The translations under genes and the position numbers were made by a program. Shown here piece after piece: positions 7,526 to 15,362 of a stretch of DNA of 64,000 bases. The stretch's first letter is position 1. Each line of letters starts with the position of its first letter. The stretch is from an uncultured Alphaproteobacteria bacterium. Lineage in GTDB: Bacteria > Pseudomonadota > Alphaproteobacteria > RF32 > CAG-239. The notes under the pieces are model-generated. The model saw only the letters and a program-made list of their open reading frames with translations. It had not been told where the DNA came from and did not search any database. Location: positions 179,899-243,898 of the forward strand of contig CAJUKS010000002.1 in NCBI GenBank assembly GCA_910587405.1. Reading direction: 5' to 3'.

Positions 7526-8899
7526 CTAATTAAACCAGTTGATCAGCTTTTGTACATTGCCGATCTCGTGGAGATTGATGTCGAGATTGGTTTTCTTTTT
7601 ATCCTTTTTGTATTGCGAAGGCACAATCGCACTGCGGAATCCCAGTTTATAAGCTTCTTTCAGGCGCAGATTGGGCTGACTGACGGCACGTATTTCGCCG
7701 GAAAGGCCGATTTCGCCGAAAATAACCATATCCGCCGGCAACGGGCGGTTGGTCAAAGAAGAGATGATTGCCATCGCAACCGCCAAATCAGCCGCCGGCT
7801 CCGATATTTTGAGACCGCCGGCAATATTCAGATACACGTCCTGAGAACTCAGGTTGAGACCGCCGCGCGCTTCCAAAACCGCCAACACCATTGACAAACG
7901 GCCGCTGTCCCAGCCGACGACCGCCCGTTTGGGGCTGGCATAGCCGGTTTGGCTGACCAACGCCTGAATTTCTACCAGTACCGGCCGCGAACCCTCAATA
8001 CCGGCAAACACGCAGGAACCGGAAATATTACCCTGCCGTTCGGCCAAAAACAACGCCGAAGGATTTTCGACTTCGACCAGCCCCTTGTCCTGCATTTCAA
8101 ACACGCCGATTTCGTCGGTGGCACCGTAACGGTTTTTGACTGCCCGCAAAATCCGGAACTGATGGCCGCGTTCGCCCTCAAAATAGAGCACCGTATCGAC
8201 CATATGCTCCAAAACGCGCGGCCCCGCAATGGAACCCTGTTTGGTCACATGACCGACCAAAAACAACACAAAACCTTTTTTCTTGGCCAGTTTGATCAAT
8301 TCATAAGCACAGGCGCGCACTTGCGAAACGCTGCCCGGGGTAGACTCCGCTTCCTCCAGATACATGGTCTGAATCGAATCAATCACCACCACCGCGGCAT
8401 CGGTTTTTTCCAAAGTGGTGACGATGTCTTTGACATCGGTGGCCGAAGCCAGATTGACCGGCGCGTTTTCAAGTTCCAGCCGTTTGGCGCGGATTTTGAC
8501 CTGATCGGCGGCTTCTTCGCCGGAAATGTAATAACATTCGGGACGTTCGGGCAGATCGGCAATACGGGCGCAAACCTGCAGCAACAAAGTCGATTTGCCG
8601 ATGCCGGGATCGCCGCCGACCAAAATGACCGACCCCGGAACCAAACCGCCGCCGCAGACACGGTCAAGTTCCATGATGTTGGTATGCAGGCGCCGCAAAA
8701 CCTGCGGTGTGCCGCTCAGCGAGACAAAATCAAGCAAATTGCCTTTTTTCTTGGGATTAAAATTCGAAAAACCTTCGCCGCCGACCTTTTCTTCAACAAT
8801 GGTATTCCATTCGCCGCAGGCATCGCATTTCCCCTGCCATTTCGGATAAACGGCGCCGCAATTTTGACATGCGTATTCGGTTCCGCCTTTTTTTGCCAT
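7526..8899 (-). CDS. radA: DNA repair protein RadA (Sms)
   Basis: RadA is a RecA-like, DnaB-type branch-migration helicase acting in recombination. From the chosen ATG at 8899 it is 457 residues: a C4 zinc finger (Cys11, Cys14, Cys25, Cys28), Walker A GGDPGIGKST at 95-104, the RadA-specific motif as KNRYG (usual KNRFG), and a C-terminal Lon-protease-like domain (YLNIAGGLKISEPAADLAVAMAI). The longer frame to 9040 adds 47 residues antisense-like in composition and is rejected. A perfect GGAGG Shine-Dalgarno lies inside the last codons of mlaF, one base upstream of the start region, so translation is coupled to mlaF. Confidence 0.96.
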   Translation of the reverse strand: MAKKGGTEYACQNCGAVYPKWQGKCDACGEWNTIVEEKVGGEGFSNFNPKKKGNLLDFVSLSGTPQVLRRLHTNIMELDRVCGGGLVPGSVILVGGDPGIGKSTLLLQVCARIADLPERPECYYISGEEAADQVKIRAKRLELENAPVNLASATDVKDIVTTLEKTDAAVVVIDSIQTMYLEEAESTPGSVSQVRACAYELIKLAKKKGFVLFLVGHVTKQGSIAGPRVLEHMVDTVLYFEGERGHQFRILRAVKNRYGATDEIGVFEMQDKGLVEVENPSALFLAERQGNISGSCVFAGIEGSRPVLVEIQALVSQTGYASPKRAVVGWDSGRLSMVLAVLEARGGLNLSSQDVYLNIAGGLKISEPAADLAVAMAIISSLTNRPLPADMVIFGEIGLSGEIRAVSQPNLRLKEAYKLGFRSAIVPSQYKKDKKKTNLDINLHEIGNVQKLINWFN

Positions 8900-8900
8900 T

Positions 8901-9671
8901 CTAAACCTCCACTTTGATCGGTCCTTTGGAACAGCCGTTGACAAACTGACAAACATAAGGATTGTCGGTGGTATCCAGTTCGGCAACCGTTCCCTGCCAA
9001 ATGATTTTTCCCTGATAGAGCATTGCAATGCGGTCGGCAATTTTACGTGCCGAAATCATGTCATGGGTAATCGTCAGAGCACTGGCACCGAGTTCCTTGA
9101 CCGAAGCGATAATCAAATCGTTGATGACATCGGCCATAATCGGATCCAACCCGGTGGTCGGCTCGTCAAAAAAGATGATTTCCGGCCGGGTGGCTACCGC
9201 TCGCGCCAAACCGACCCGTTTTTGCATGCCGCCCGAAAGCTCGGACGGTGCCAAATCGGCAACGTCGGCGCTGAGCCCGACCTGCCGCAATACTTCTATC
9301 GCTTTTTCGCGTGCCTGCCGACGCGGCATTTTCTGATTTTCCAGCAATCCGAAAGCGACGTTTTCCCATACCGTCAAACTGTCAAACAAGGCGCCGCCCT
9401 GAAACAACATCCCCATGGTTGAATAGAGCTTTTCATTATCCTGCCGCGGGACGCCGACGGTCTCGACGCCGTCAATTTTAATCGAACCGGAATCGGGCGT
9501 AATCAAACCCTGAATACATTTAATCAACACCGATTTTCCGGTGCCGGAACCGCCGATCACAACCAGAGATTCGCCTTTTTTGATCGAGACGTCCACCCCG
9601 TCCAACACCTTTTTGCGACCAAAGGCCTTATGCAGATTTTTAACTTCTATTTTGTTGATATCCTGATCCAT
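8901..9671 (-). CDS. mlaF: MlaF-like ABC transporter ATPase
   Basis: The ATPase of a Mla/Mkl-type phospholipid transport system that maintains outer-membrane lipid asymmetry. The 256-residue protein shows Walker A GGSGTGKS (40-47), ABC signature LSGGMQKR, Walker B IIFFDEPTTGLD and the H-loop ITHD. The family-specific run LTITHDMISARKIADRIAMLYQGKI is typical of MlaF. It lies 18 bases after the permease gene and one base before the radA start. No mlaD or mlaC gene is nearby, so the substrate-binding partners must be encoded elsewhere. Confidence 0.92.
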   Translation of the reverse strand: MDQDINKIEVKNLHKAFGRKKVLDGVDVSIKKGESLVVIGGSGTGKSVLIKCIQGLITPDSGSIKIDGVETVGVPRQDNEKLYSTMGMLFQGGALFDSLTVWENVAFGLLENQKMPRRQAREKAIEVLRQVGLSADVADLAPSELSGGMQKRVGLARAVATRPEIIFFDEPTTGLDPIMADVINDLIIASVKELGASALTITHDMISARKIADRIAMLYQGKIIWQGTVAELDTTDNPYVCQFVNGCSKGPIKVEV

Positions 9672-9689
9672 ACTCGTAAGCTCCGCCGG

Positions 9690-10484
9690 TTATTTGGTAA
9701 AAAAGAGGCCGGTAATGATGTAATTGAATATTAAGATGATGATCGACGCCGCAACAACCGCGTTGGTGGTCGCTTCGCCCACACCCTGGGCCCCGCCTTT
9801 GGACTTGTAGCCGTTATAGCAGCCGAGCAGGGAAATGATAAAACCGAACACCGCCGCCTTAACCACCCCGGTAACAATATCAATCGGCTGCAGCTCGTTG
9901 ACGGTGGCGTTGATATAGTTGGCCGGATTGAAATCCAACTGATAAACCGCCACGATATAACCGCCGAAAATGCCGATCACGTCGCCGATCAACACCAAAA
10001 GCGGCAACACGATCACTCCGGCCAAAAGACGCGGCGCCACCAAATACTTGTAAGGGTTGGTTGAGAGGGTTGACAGAGCATCAATTTGTTCGGTCACCCG
10101 CATGGTTCCGATCTCGGCGGCCATTGCCGCGCCGATGCGGCCGGCCACCATCAAACCGGCAAAAGCCGGCGCCAGTTCCCGCGTAACCGAAATCAGTACC
10201 ACCGAAGCAATCGCGCTTTCGGCGCCGTAGCTGGAAAAACCGGCATGGGTTTGCAAAGCAATCACCATCCCGGCAAAAATGGTCGTCAAAGCCACTACCG
10301 GCAGCGAATAAAAACCGATATCGACGATCTGACGCAGCAAAAGCTTGGGATAAAACGGCGGAGTTACGGTATTGTACAACGCTCTGGCGATAAATTCCGA
10401 CAGTTGGCCGACCCGGGAAATAAACACAACCAGGGGTTTGCCGAGCGCCCGTAAAAAATTTTCCAGATATCTGTGATGCTGCAT
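9690..10484 (-). CDS. mlaE: MlaE-like ABC transporter permease
   Basis: The 264-residue inner-membrane permease partner of the downstream MlaF-type ATPase, of the MlaE/TGD1 family. The N-terminal amphipathic interface helix (RVGQLSEFIARAL) is followed by about five membrane helices. Family motifs are clear: GFYSLPVVALTTIFAGMVIALQ, ELAPAFAGLMVAGRIGAAMAAEIGTMRVTEQIDAL, and GVGEATTNAVVAASIIILIFNYIIT at the C-terminus. mlaE and mlaF are consecutive on the minus strand, after hprK. Confidence 0.92.
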   Translation of the reverse strand: MQHHRYLENFLRALGKPLVVFISRVGQLSEFIARALYNTVTPPFYPKLLLRQIVDIGFYSLPVVALTTIFAGMVIALQTHAGFSSYGAESAIASVVLISVTRELAPAFAGLMVAGRIGAAMAAEIGTMRVTEQIDALSTLSTNPYKYLVAPRLLAGVIVLPLLVLIGDVIGIFGGYIVAVYQLDFNPANYINATVNELQPIDIVTGVVKAAVFGFIISLLGCYNGYKSKGGAQGVGEATTNAVVAASIIILIFNYIITGLFFTK

Positions 10485-10548
10485 CGTTTTGTCCTCAAAT
10501 CTTGTTGATCGGAGTTATATTAAAGTACCGTAGGTAAGAAAGCAAGGT

Positions 10549-10977
10549 CTATTTGTTTTGGTAACAGGCGAGAATAATCTTGTCAATTGCCGATATTTCA
10601 AAGCCGTGAAGCCGGATTTTGGGAATTGTGATCCCTTCAAATTCCGCCGTTTCCACCTGCGGCATCCGTTCTATTTTCTGATCGGCGGGAACCAACTCCA
10701 CCACCAGGTCGACGTCCACCGGCTCCGAAGGCTTAAAACGGCATACGCCCAGTCCGCGGACTTCAAGCAGGCCGGAAATATTTTCGGGGCAGGAAGCACG
10801 CAAACGCTTTTTAACCGGAGTCAGATCGGTACGATCATCGGCAACCAGAGAAGCCCCTTTATCCATGATCATTCTCAGTGCCAGATCGGATTTGCCGCTG
10901 CCGGAAGGACCGGTAATCAAAATTCCGCAGTCCCTATAGTTGATACAAGTTGCATGTATATTACGTGTTTCAGTCAA
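10549..10977 (-). CDS. hprK: HPr kinase/phosphorylase, short alphaproteobacterial form
   Basis: HprK phosphorylates a serine of HPr and reverses it, linking PTS state to regulation. From a TTG start at 10977 it is 142 residues: IHATCINYRD, then Walker A GPSGSGKS near 23-30 and the signature region ENISGLLEVRGLGV, with DDRTDL between them. Only the C-terminal kinase domain is present; the N-terminal domain of Firmicutes HprK is missing, as is normal in alphaproteobacteria. The longer frame to 11052 overlaps tsaE by more than 80 bases and adds no family sequence, so it is rejected. The TTG overlaps the tsaE stop. No PTS genes are in the window. Confidence 0.85.
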   Translation of the reverse strand: MTETRNIHATCINYRDCGILITGPSGSGKSDLALRMIMDKGASLVADDRTDLTPVKKRLRASCPENISGLLEVRGLGVCRFKPSEPVDVDLVVELVPADQKIERMPQVETAEFEGITIPKIRLHGFEISAIDKIILACYQNK

Positions 10978-11422
10978 GAGAAGCCAACCTTTCAGCCGGT
11001 TCGGGAAAAGTAACGGTGACCCGGCGGCCGCCGTTTTCCGGCACAATATCAATTACAATTGCGTGACGAGGCAGATAAGGCCCCATTTTTTCAGGCCACT
11101 CAATCAGGCAGACGCCGTCATAAAGCGCTTCTTCCATCCCCAATTCAAAAATCTCTTCCGGCGACTTGAGACGATAAAGATCAAAATGATAAATCTCAAA
11201 ATCATCGGCCGTATAACTTTGTACCAGAGTAAAGGTCGGACTGGGAACTTCCGCCGCGGAAGTCAATTTTTGGATAAAGGCGCGGCACAGCACGCTTTTT
11301 CCCATTCCGAGGGTTCCGTTAAGGACAAAACAGTCGCCGCGGCGGGCAATCGCCGCCAACTGACGTCCCAACGCTGAGGTATCTTTTTCTTCGGCACAAA
11401 ACCAACTCTTGGATTGCTTCAT
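10970..11422 (-). CDS. tsaE: tRNA t6A biosynthesis ATPase TsaE
   Basis: TsaE is the small P-loop ATPase that resets the TsaB-TsaD complex in threonylcarbamoyladenosine synthesis. The 150-residue protein shows Walker A GTLGMGKS near 36-43 (family GxLGAGKT), the SPTFTLVQSY motif near 70, the FDLYRLKSPEEIFELGMEEAL block and LIEWPEKMG. The gene lies between the SNase-like gene (7 bases apart) and hprK (overlapping). In many alphaproteobacteria tsaE sits with a phosphotransferase gene instead, so this context is local. Confidence 0.94.
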   Translation of the reverse strand: MKQSKSWFCAEEKDTSALGRQLAAIARRGDCFVLNGTLGMGKSVLCRAFIQKLTSAAEVPSPTFTLVQSYTADDFEIYHFDLYRLKSPEEIFELGMEEALYDGVCLIEWPEKMGPYLPRHAIVIDIVPENGGRRVTVTFPEPAERLASLD

Positions 11423-11429
11423 GCTTCAC

Positions 11430-12494
11430 CTACAAATCGAGTAGACTTTTTTTCGGCCCTTTGGGCTTGATAACTTTGATCTTGGGCTTTTTGGATTGAA
11501 TTTCGCGCCAGTCCCAGGGTTTGTAGAATTGTCCCTGCCACAAGCCGCGGCCGTTTTCCCGCGCCTGTTGTTCGTAAGGAAAATAGATGTTGCTTTGCTT
11601 GGGATCGGCAACCGCCCAACCGGCGTTGACCAACGCGGCGCCGATATCATACTGACCGAGCGCACAGGTCGCAACCATATTGCCTTTGGAGTCCTGCTTG
11701 ATCACATGACACTCCAATTCATGGCCGGAAATCCAGCTTTTCAGCCAACGGGCCGCTTCTTGTCCGCAGCGATAGGCACGCCCTTTTCCGTCGGAACAGG
11801 TTTGATTTGATTCGGGAGCGTCAATACCGTAAATCCGCAAATAGCGGCCGCCCATTAACAGGGTATCACCGTTAATCACTTTCGTAACGCCGTAAACCGC
11901 AGGATAATTGTTGGGATTAAACGAAGGTTGTGCTGCCGGTTCGGCGGATTTTCCGGTCAGACTGCTTAAAAGACGCCCCAACCCGCTTTCCGATTCGATC
12001 GGTTGCGGTTCCTGACGCGCCGCCGGTGCTGCCGCCGGCTGAACCGACGTCGGTACGGCTGCCGCTTCGGGCACCACCGGACTCACTTCGTCGAAATTTT
12101 CGTTAAGCAACGGCACGGCCGGGGAGGACTCAACGATTTCGGGAACGGCCGGCTCTGCCGAAGCGTTGGCCTGCACCGCGCTCCCGGCTGCCGTATGGCG
12201 CCCTGCACCGAGGAAATTCAGAACATTCGGCACCACGTTTTCGACACCGTTGTTAAAAGCGCCGATCGCATAAAGGATAAAACCGACAATCAAACAGATA
12301 ATCAGCAAAACCGGCAGACAGCCCATAGCCCGCCAGACCATTTTCGCAAAAATATACAAAACCACGAATCCGACGATCATGCCGACAAATCCGCCGCCCT
12401 GAAACAGCAGGTTTGAGCTTTGAGTACCGTTGCCGCCGACATAAATCAAGATGACTGCCGCCAAACCGAGGATTAACTTTTTAATGAAAAACAT
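11430..12494 (-). CDS. Membrane-anchored thermonuclease-like (SNase) protein
   Basis: A 354-residue protein: three hydrophobic segments at about 5-20, 33-52 and 58-82; a low-complexity Ala/Pro/Glu linker to about 200; then an SNase domain at about 205-330. In the domain GDTLLMGGRYLRIYGIDAPE keeps the residues matching Arg35, Asp40 and Glu43 of staphylococcal nuclease. The position of the second catalytic arginine (usual DRYGR-x-x-A) reads DSKGNMVAT, so this Arg appears lost and activity may be weak. A Lys-rich tail follows. Extracytoplasmic localisation of the nuclease domain is possible but the topology is not clear. It leads the leftward run into tsaE and hprK. Confidence 0.78.
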   Translation of the reverse strand: MFFIKKLILGLAAVILIYVGGNGTQSSNLLFQGGGFVGMIVGFVVLYIFAKMVWRAMGCLPVLLIICLIVGFILYAIGAFNNGVENVVPNVLNFLGAGRHTAAGSAVQANASAEPAVPEIVESSPAVPLLNENFDEVSPVVPEAAAVPTSVQPAAAPAARQEPQPIESESGLGRLLSSLTGKSAEPAAQPSFNPNNYPAVYGVTKVINGDTLLMGGRYLRIYGIDAPESNQTCSDGKGRAYRCGQEAARWLKSWISGHELECHVIKQDSKGNMVATCALGQYDIGAALVNAGWAVADPKQSNIYFPYEQQARENGRGLWQGQFYKPWDWREIQSKKPKIKVIKPKGPKKSLLDL

Positions 12495-12571
12495 GGGCCG
12501 GTTTCCTTGAAAATTTGGGTTTTTGTTAAATATATGCCGAGGACGGTAAAAATATAGTTACTCCGGTAAAA

Positions 12572-12802
12572 TTATTTTGCTTTGCTGTAACAGCGGCAAT
12601 GGCAGATGCCGTCGCGTTCGATATCGCTGCGGCACAGTTCGGAAATGCAGTAGCGTTCTTCGTTGCGACCGTCGCACGGACAGCGCTGCCAAGACTGTTC
12701 ACCGAACATCATGTTTTTGGCGCGAGCAATTTTTTCAATATTTTCAGTAGGTTGAAAACCGTTATTTTTACAGTTTTCGAGCATTTTATCAAGTATAGTC
12801 AT
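12572..12802 (-). CDS. Small Cys-rich protein like the ferredoxin:thioredoxin reductase catalytic subunit
   Basis: A 76-residue cytoplasmic protein without signal peptide. The Cys pattern in the C-terminal half is CPC, then YC and LC, then CHC-R-C (CPC-x13-C-x9-CHC). This resembles the CPC...CPC...CHC pattern of ferredoxin:thioredoxin reductase catalytic subunits (FTR-beta family), which carry a 4Fe-4S cluster next to a redox disulfide. Spacing differs from plant and cyanobacterial FTR, so the match is to the broader bacterial family and is not certain. It lies 9 bases after parB and could be cotranscribed with it. A zinc-binding small protein is the main alternative. Confidence 0.55.
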   Translation of the reverse strand: MTILDKMLENCKNNGFQPTENIEKIARAKNMMFGEQSWQRCPCDGRNEERYCISELCRSDIERDGICHCRCYSKAK

Positions 12803-12811
12803 TTTCTTTCC

Positions 12812-13735
12812 TTAATCGACAATATTCATTGTAAATTTGGCCGGTCTGCCGTCTGACAGTGTAGACTTTTGCTGCAAAATGTCAATAATCTTATCCAAAT
12901 CGGCTAAATTAGCATATTGCAACACAACCTTTCCGGCACCGTTTTTAGCCGGCGAGATTTTAACCTTAACCCCCAGCCGGCGGGCAATTCCTTCTGAAAG
13001 TTCGGTCAGATCGCTGTCCGCGACACTCTGTTTGCGTGATACCGTCGGTTGTTTGGCTTTTGCCGCCAGGGCCTCGGCCTGACGCGCGTTAAGACCGCGT
13101 TCGGCAATCCGCGCGGCCAGCTCTTCGGCATTGTCGATACCGATCAGCGGACGCACCTGACCGGCGGTCAGAATACCGTCGCGTACCATTTGCCGAACCG
13201 CTGCCGGCAATGCCAGAAGGCGAAGCGTGTTGGCAATATAGCTGCGCGACTTGCCGATAACTTTTGAAAGCGCTTCCTGGGTATGCGAAAATTCATCAAT
13301 CAGTCGCTGCAGCCCTTCGGCTTCTTCAATTGCCGAAAGATTTTCACGCAATAGATTCTCAATCAGGGCAACTTCGAGAACTTCCTGATCGTTCATATTT
13401 TTCACCACCGCCGGCACTTCCGTCAACCCCGCCGTTTTGGCGGCTCTGAAACGACGTTCGCCGGCAATGATCTCATACTTGCCGTTGCCGAGTTCGCGCA
13501 CTAACAGCGGTTGCAAAATTCCCTTTTCCGCAATCGACTGTGCCAGCGCATCCAGAGCTTCGGGATTAAAATCGAGCCGCGGCTGATAGGGACTGGGCGT
13601 GAGATCGGCGATCGCAATCTTTTTTTCGCCGGCTTTCGGAGCCGGGGTTTCGGAATCCAGAAATCCGAGGTCGTCGCCGAGAAGGGCGCCCAAACCGCGG
13701 CCGAGACTTTTTCTCTTGTGACCGTCGTCTAACAT
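12812..13735 (-). CDS. parB: Chromosome partitioning protein ParB
   Basis: ParB is the CTPase clamp that loads at parS and spreads to form the partition complex. From ATG 13735 it has 307 residues. The N-terminal Lys/Arg/Gly region (RKSLGRGLGALLGDD) is the typical ParA-stimulating part; the ParB/Srx motif GERRFRAAKTAGL lies near residue 95; helix-turn-helix THTQEALSKVIGKSRSYIANTLRLLALP-like sequence follows; the C-terminus forms the dimerisation domain. The start overlaps the parA stop by 7 bases. The extended frame to 13804 reads into parA and is rejected. Two perfect parS sites lie 1.4 and 4.2 kb upstream. Confidence 0.96.
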   Translation of the reverse strand: MLDDGHKRKSLGRGLGALLGDDLGFLDSETPAPKAGEKKIAIADLTPSPYQPRLDFNPEALDALAQSIAEKGILQPLLVRELGNGKYEIIAGERRFRAAKTAGLTEVPAVVKNMNDQEVLEVALIENLLRENLSAIEEAEGLQRLIDEFSHTQEALSKVIGKSRSYIANTLRLLALPAAVRQMVRDGILTAGQVRPLIGIDNAEELAARIAERGLNARQAEALAAKAKQPTVSRKQSVADSDLTELSEGIARRLGVKVKISPAKNGAGKVVLQYANLADLDKIIDILQQKSTLSDGRPAKFTMNIVD

Positions 13736-14508
13736 GCTATCAATTCCTTTTCTCTTTTCAAAACTTCGCTGGCAAGGCTTATGTAAGCCTGTGAGCCCGG
13801 GCATTTAAAATCATAAAGCAAAACGGGTTTGCCGTGGGAGGGTGCTTCGGAAACGCGGACATTCCGCGGAATAACGGTTTGGTAAACTTTTTTGCCGAAG
13901 AAACTGCGAACGTCTTCTTCCACCATTTGGGTGAGGTTATTGCGACCGTCATACATTGTCAGCACGACCCCCTGAAGTTCCAACCGCGGATTAAAACGGC
14001 GTTTGATTTGATTGATGTTGGCAATCAGATCGGTAATGCCTTCCAGAGCAAGGTATTCACATTGCAGCGGTACGATAACCGCATCGGCCGCCACCAGTGC
14101 ATTGATCGTCACCAAACTCAGGGAAGGCGGGCAGTCAATCAATACATAATCGTAATTGACGGCCGAGCTTCCGAGAGCGTCTTTGAGAGCAAATTCGCGG
14201 CGCGGCCTGTCAATCAGTTCAACTTCGGCACCCGCCAAATCAGGCGAAGCGGGAACTAACGAAAAATTAGGAATTTCGGTCCAAACAACCGCTTCGTCTA
14301 AGGGCCGCTCACCGATAATCACTTCATAAGAAGAAACCATGCCCCCGTGTTTGTCAATTCCAAGCGAAGTCGAAGCGTTGGATTGGGGATCGAGATCAAT
14401 GACCAGAACTTTTTTTCCGGCAGCCGCCATCGCCGTAGCGACATTGACGGTGGTCGTGGTTTTTCCGACGCCGCCTTTTCGGTTGGCGACAGCAATAATG
14501 CGAGGCAT
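13729..14508 (-). CDS. parA: Chromosome partitioning ATPase ParA (Soj)
   Basis: ParA is the deviant Walker ATPase whose nucleoid gradient moves ParB-parS complexes. The 259-residue protein has KGGVGKTTTTVN at the N-terminus (deviant Walker A), DLDPQSNASTSLG, and the Walker B region YDYVLIDCPPSLSLVTINAL, all diagnostic. It starts 3 bases after the rsmG stop and overlaps parB, so rsmG-parA-parB form one operon, as in most alphaproteobacteria. Confidence 0.97.
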   Translation of the reverse strand: MPRIIAVANRKGGVGKTTTTVNVATAMAAAGKKVLVIDLDPQSNASTSLGIDKHGGMVSSYEVIIGERPLDEAVVWTEIPNFSLVPASPDLAGAEVELIDRPRREFALKDALGSSAVNYDYVLIDCPPSLSLVTINALVAADAVIVPLQCEYLALEGITDLIANINQIKRRFNPRLELQGVVLTMYDGRNNLTQMVEEDVRSFFGKKVYQTVIPRNVRVSEAPSHGKPVLLYDFKCPGSQAYISLASEVLKREKELIAC

Positions 14509-14511
14509 GAT

Positions 14512-15132
14512 TTATCTCCCTTTTGCAGCAAGATGACGGATAACTAAAACAACGCTTTCAGGATTGGTCCGGCTCGGAACGGCATCGTATTCAAAATTCC
14601 ATTTGCGCCGGGCGAGACTGACTTCTTCGGGCCAGCTTTTCCCTTTAGGAAAAAGACAAAGGCCGTTTTTATTTAACAACGGAAAAGCATATCCGAGCAA
14701 ATCGGAAAGTGCGGTAACCGCGCGGGCCGTGACAACATCAAAGCGGCGATTTTTAATTTCTTCAATCCGACGGTTGATGATTTCAACATTGCAGCCGGTA
14801 ATTTGTGCCAGATGATTTAAATACACTGTTTTTTTACAAATGCTTTCAATCAACGTCACTTTTAAATACGGTGTTTTTTCAGCCGCCATGACCGCCAACA
14901 CCATTCCCGGAAAACCGGCGCCGCTGCCCAGATCGGCCAGAGAACGTGCGGTTGCCGGAATCAGCGGAAACAGTTGTGCCGAGTCGAGAAAGTGACGGTT
15001 CCAGCTGTCGGCAAGCGAACCGTTACTGACCAGATTAAACTTTTGTTGCCATTCGTTTAGCGCTTCTTGGCAACATTTCAGGCGGTCATATGTTTCACGT
15101 GAAACATCATATGTTTTGATAAAATTTTCCAT
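14512..15132 (-). CDS. rsmG: 16S rRNA (guanine527-N7)-methyltransferase RsmG
   Basis: RsmG (GidB) methylates G527 N7 of 16S rRNA with SAM. The 206-residue protein has KFNLVSNGSLADSWNRHFLDSAQLF-type N-terminal sequence and the SAM motif ADLGSGAGFPGMVLA. Residues 10-14 (VSRET) are encoded by a perfect parS palindrome at 15091-15106, so part of the N-terminus is under a DNA-level constraint. It heads rsmG-parA-parB. About 230 AT-rich bases lie upstream. Confidence 0.95.
   Translation of the reverse strand: MENFIKTYDVSRETYDRLKCCQEALNEWQQKFNLVSNGSLADSWNRHFLDSAQLFPLIPATARSLADLGSGAGFPGMVLAVMAAEKTPYLKVTLIESICKKTVYLNHLAQITGCNVEIINRRIEEIKNRRFDVVTARAVTALSDLLGYAFPLLNKNGLCLFPKGKSWPEEVSLARRKWNFEYDAVPSRTNPESVVLVIRHLAAKGR
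15091..15106. promoter_or_regulatory. parS centromere site, in rsmG
   Basis: TGTTTCACGTGAAACA is the exact 16-bp consensus palindrome of chromosomal parS bound by ParB. It lies inside the rsmG coding sequence 1.4 kb from parB. In frame it encodes V-S-R-E-T. Confidence 0.95.
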
Positions 15133-15362
15133 AGCTGTATTTATATATACGAATTGAAAATTTTAGAACATAAAAATTTTACTTATGAACATTTTAAAAA
15201 ATATATAAAAAAGAACAGTGTTTTCAATTAAATAAAATAACAAAAAGAATCAATGCGCGAAGTAATGAAAATATAAAGTTTTAATTTTATCGATTTGCGA
15301 TTCGCTGATACAAATTTATGAAAAATATTATCCAACCAAACTAACGATTTTTTGGCAACGCC
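15133..15362. other. AT-rich intergenic region upstream of rsmG
   Basis: About 230 bases of strongly AT-rich sequence between the second PHP gene and rsmG; it probably holds the promoter of rsmG-parA-parB. TTATGAACA (near 15183) is one mismatch from the DnaA-box consensus, and TTATCCAAC lies near 15330. No ORF or clear terminator is seen. It is a weaker origin candidate than the rho-coaE gap. Confidence 0.5.

Noticed and set aside
15133..15362. Alternative oriC next to parAB
   Set aside because: AT-rich with one near-match DnaA box only, on one side of a cluster, while the rho-coaE gap fits synteny, has a perfect box and lies between divergent genes. Not fully excluded.
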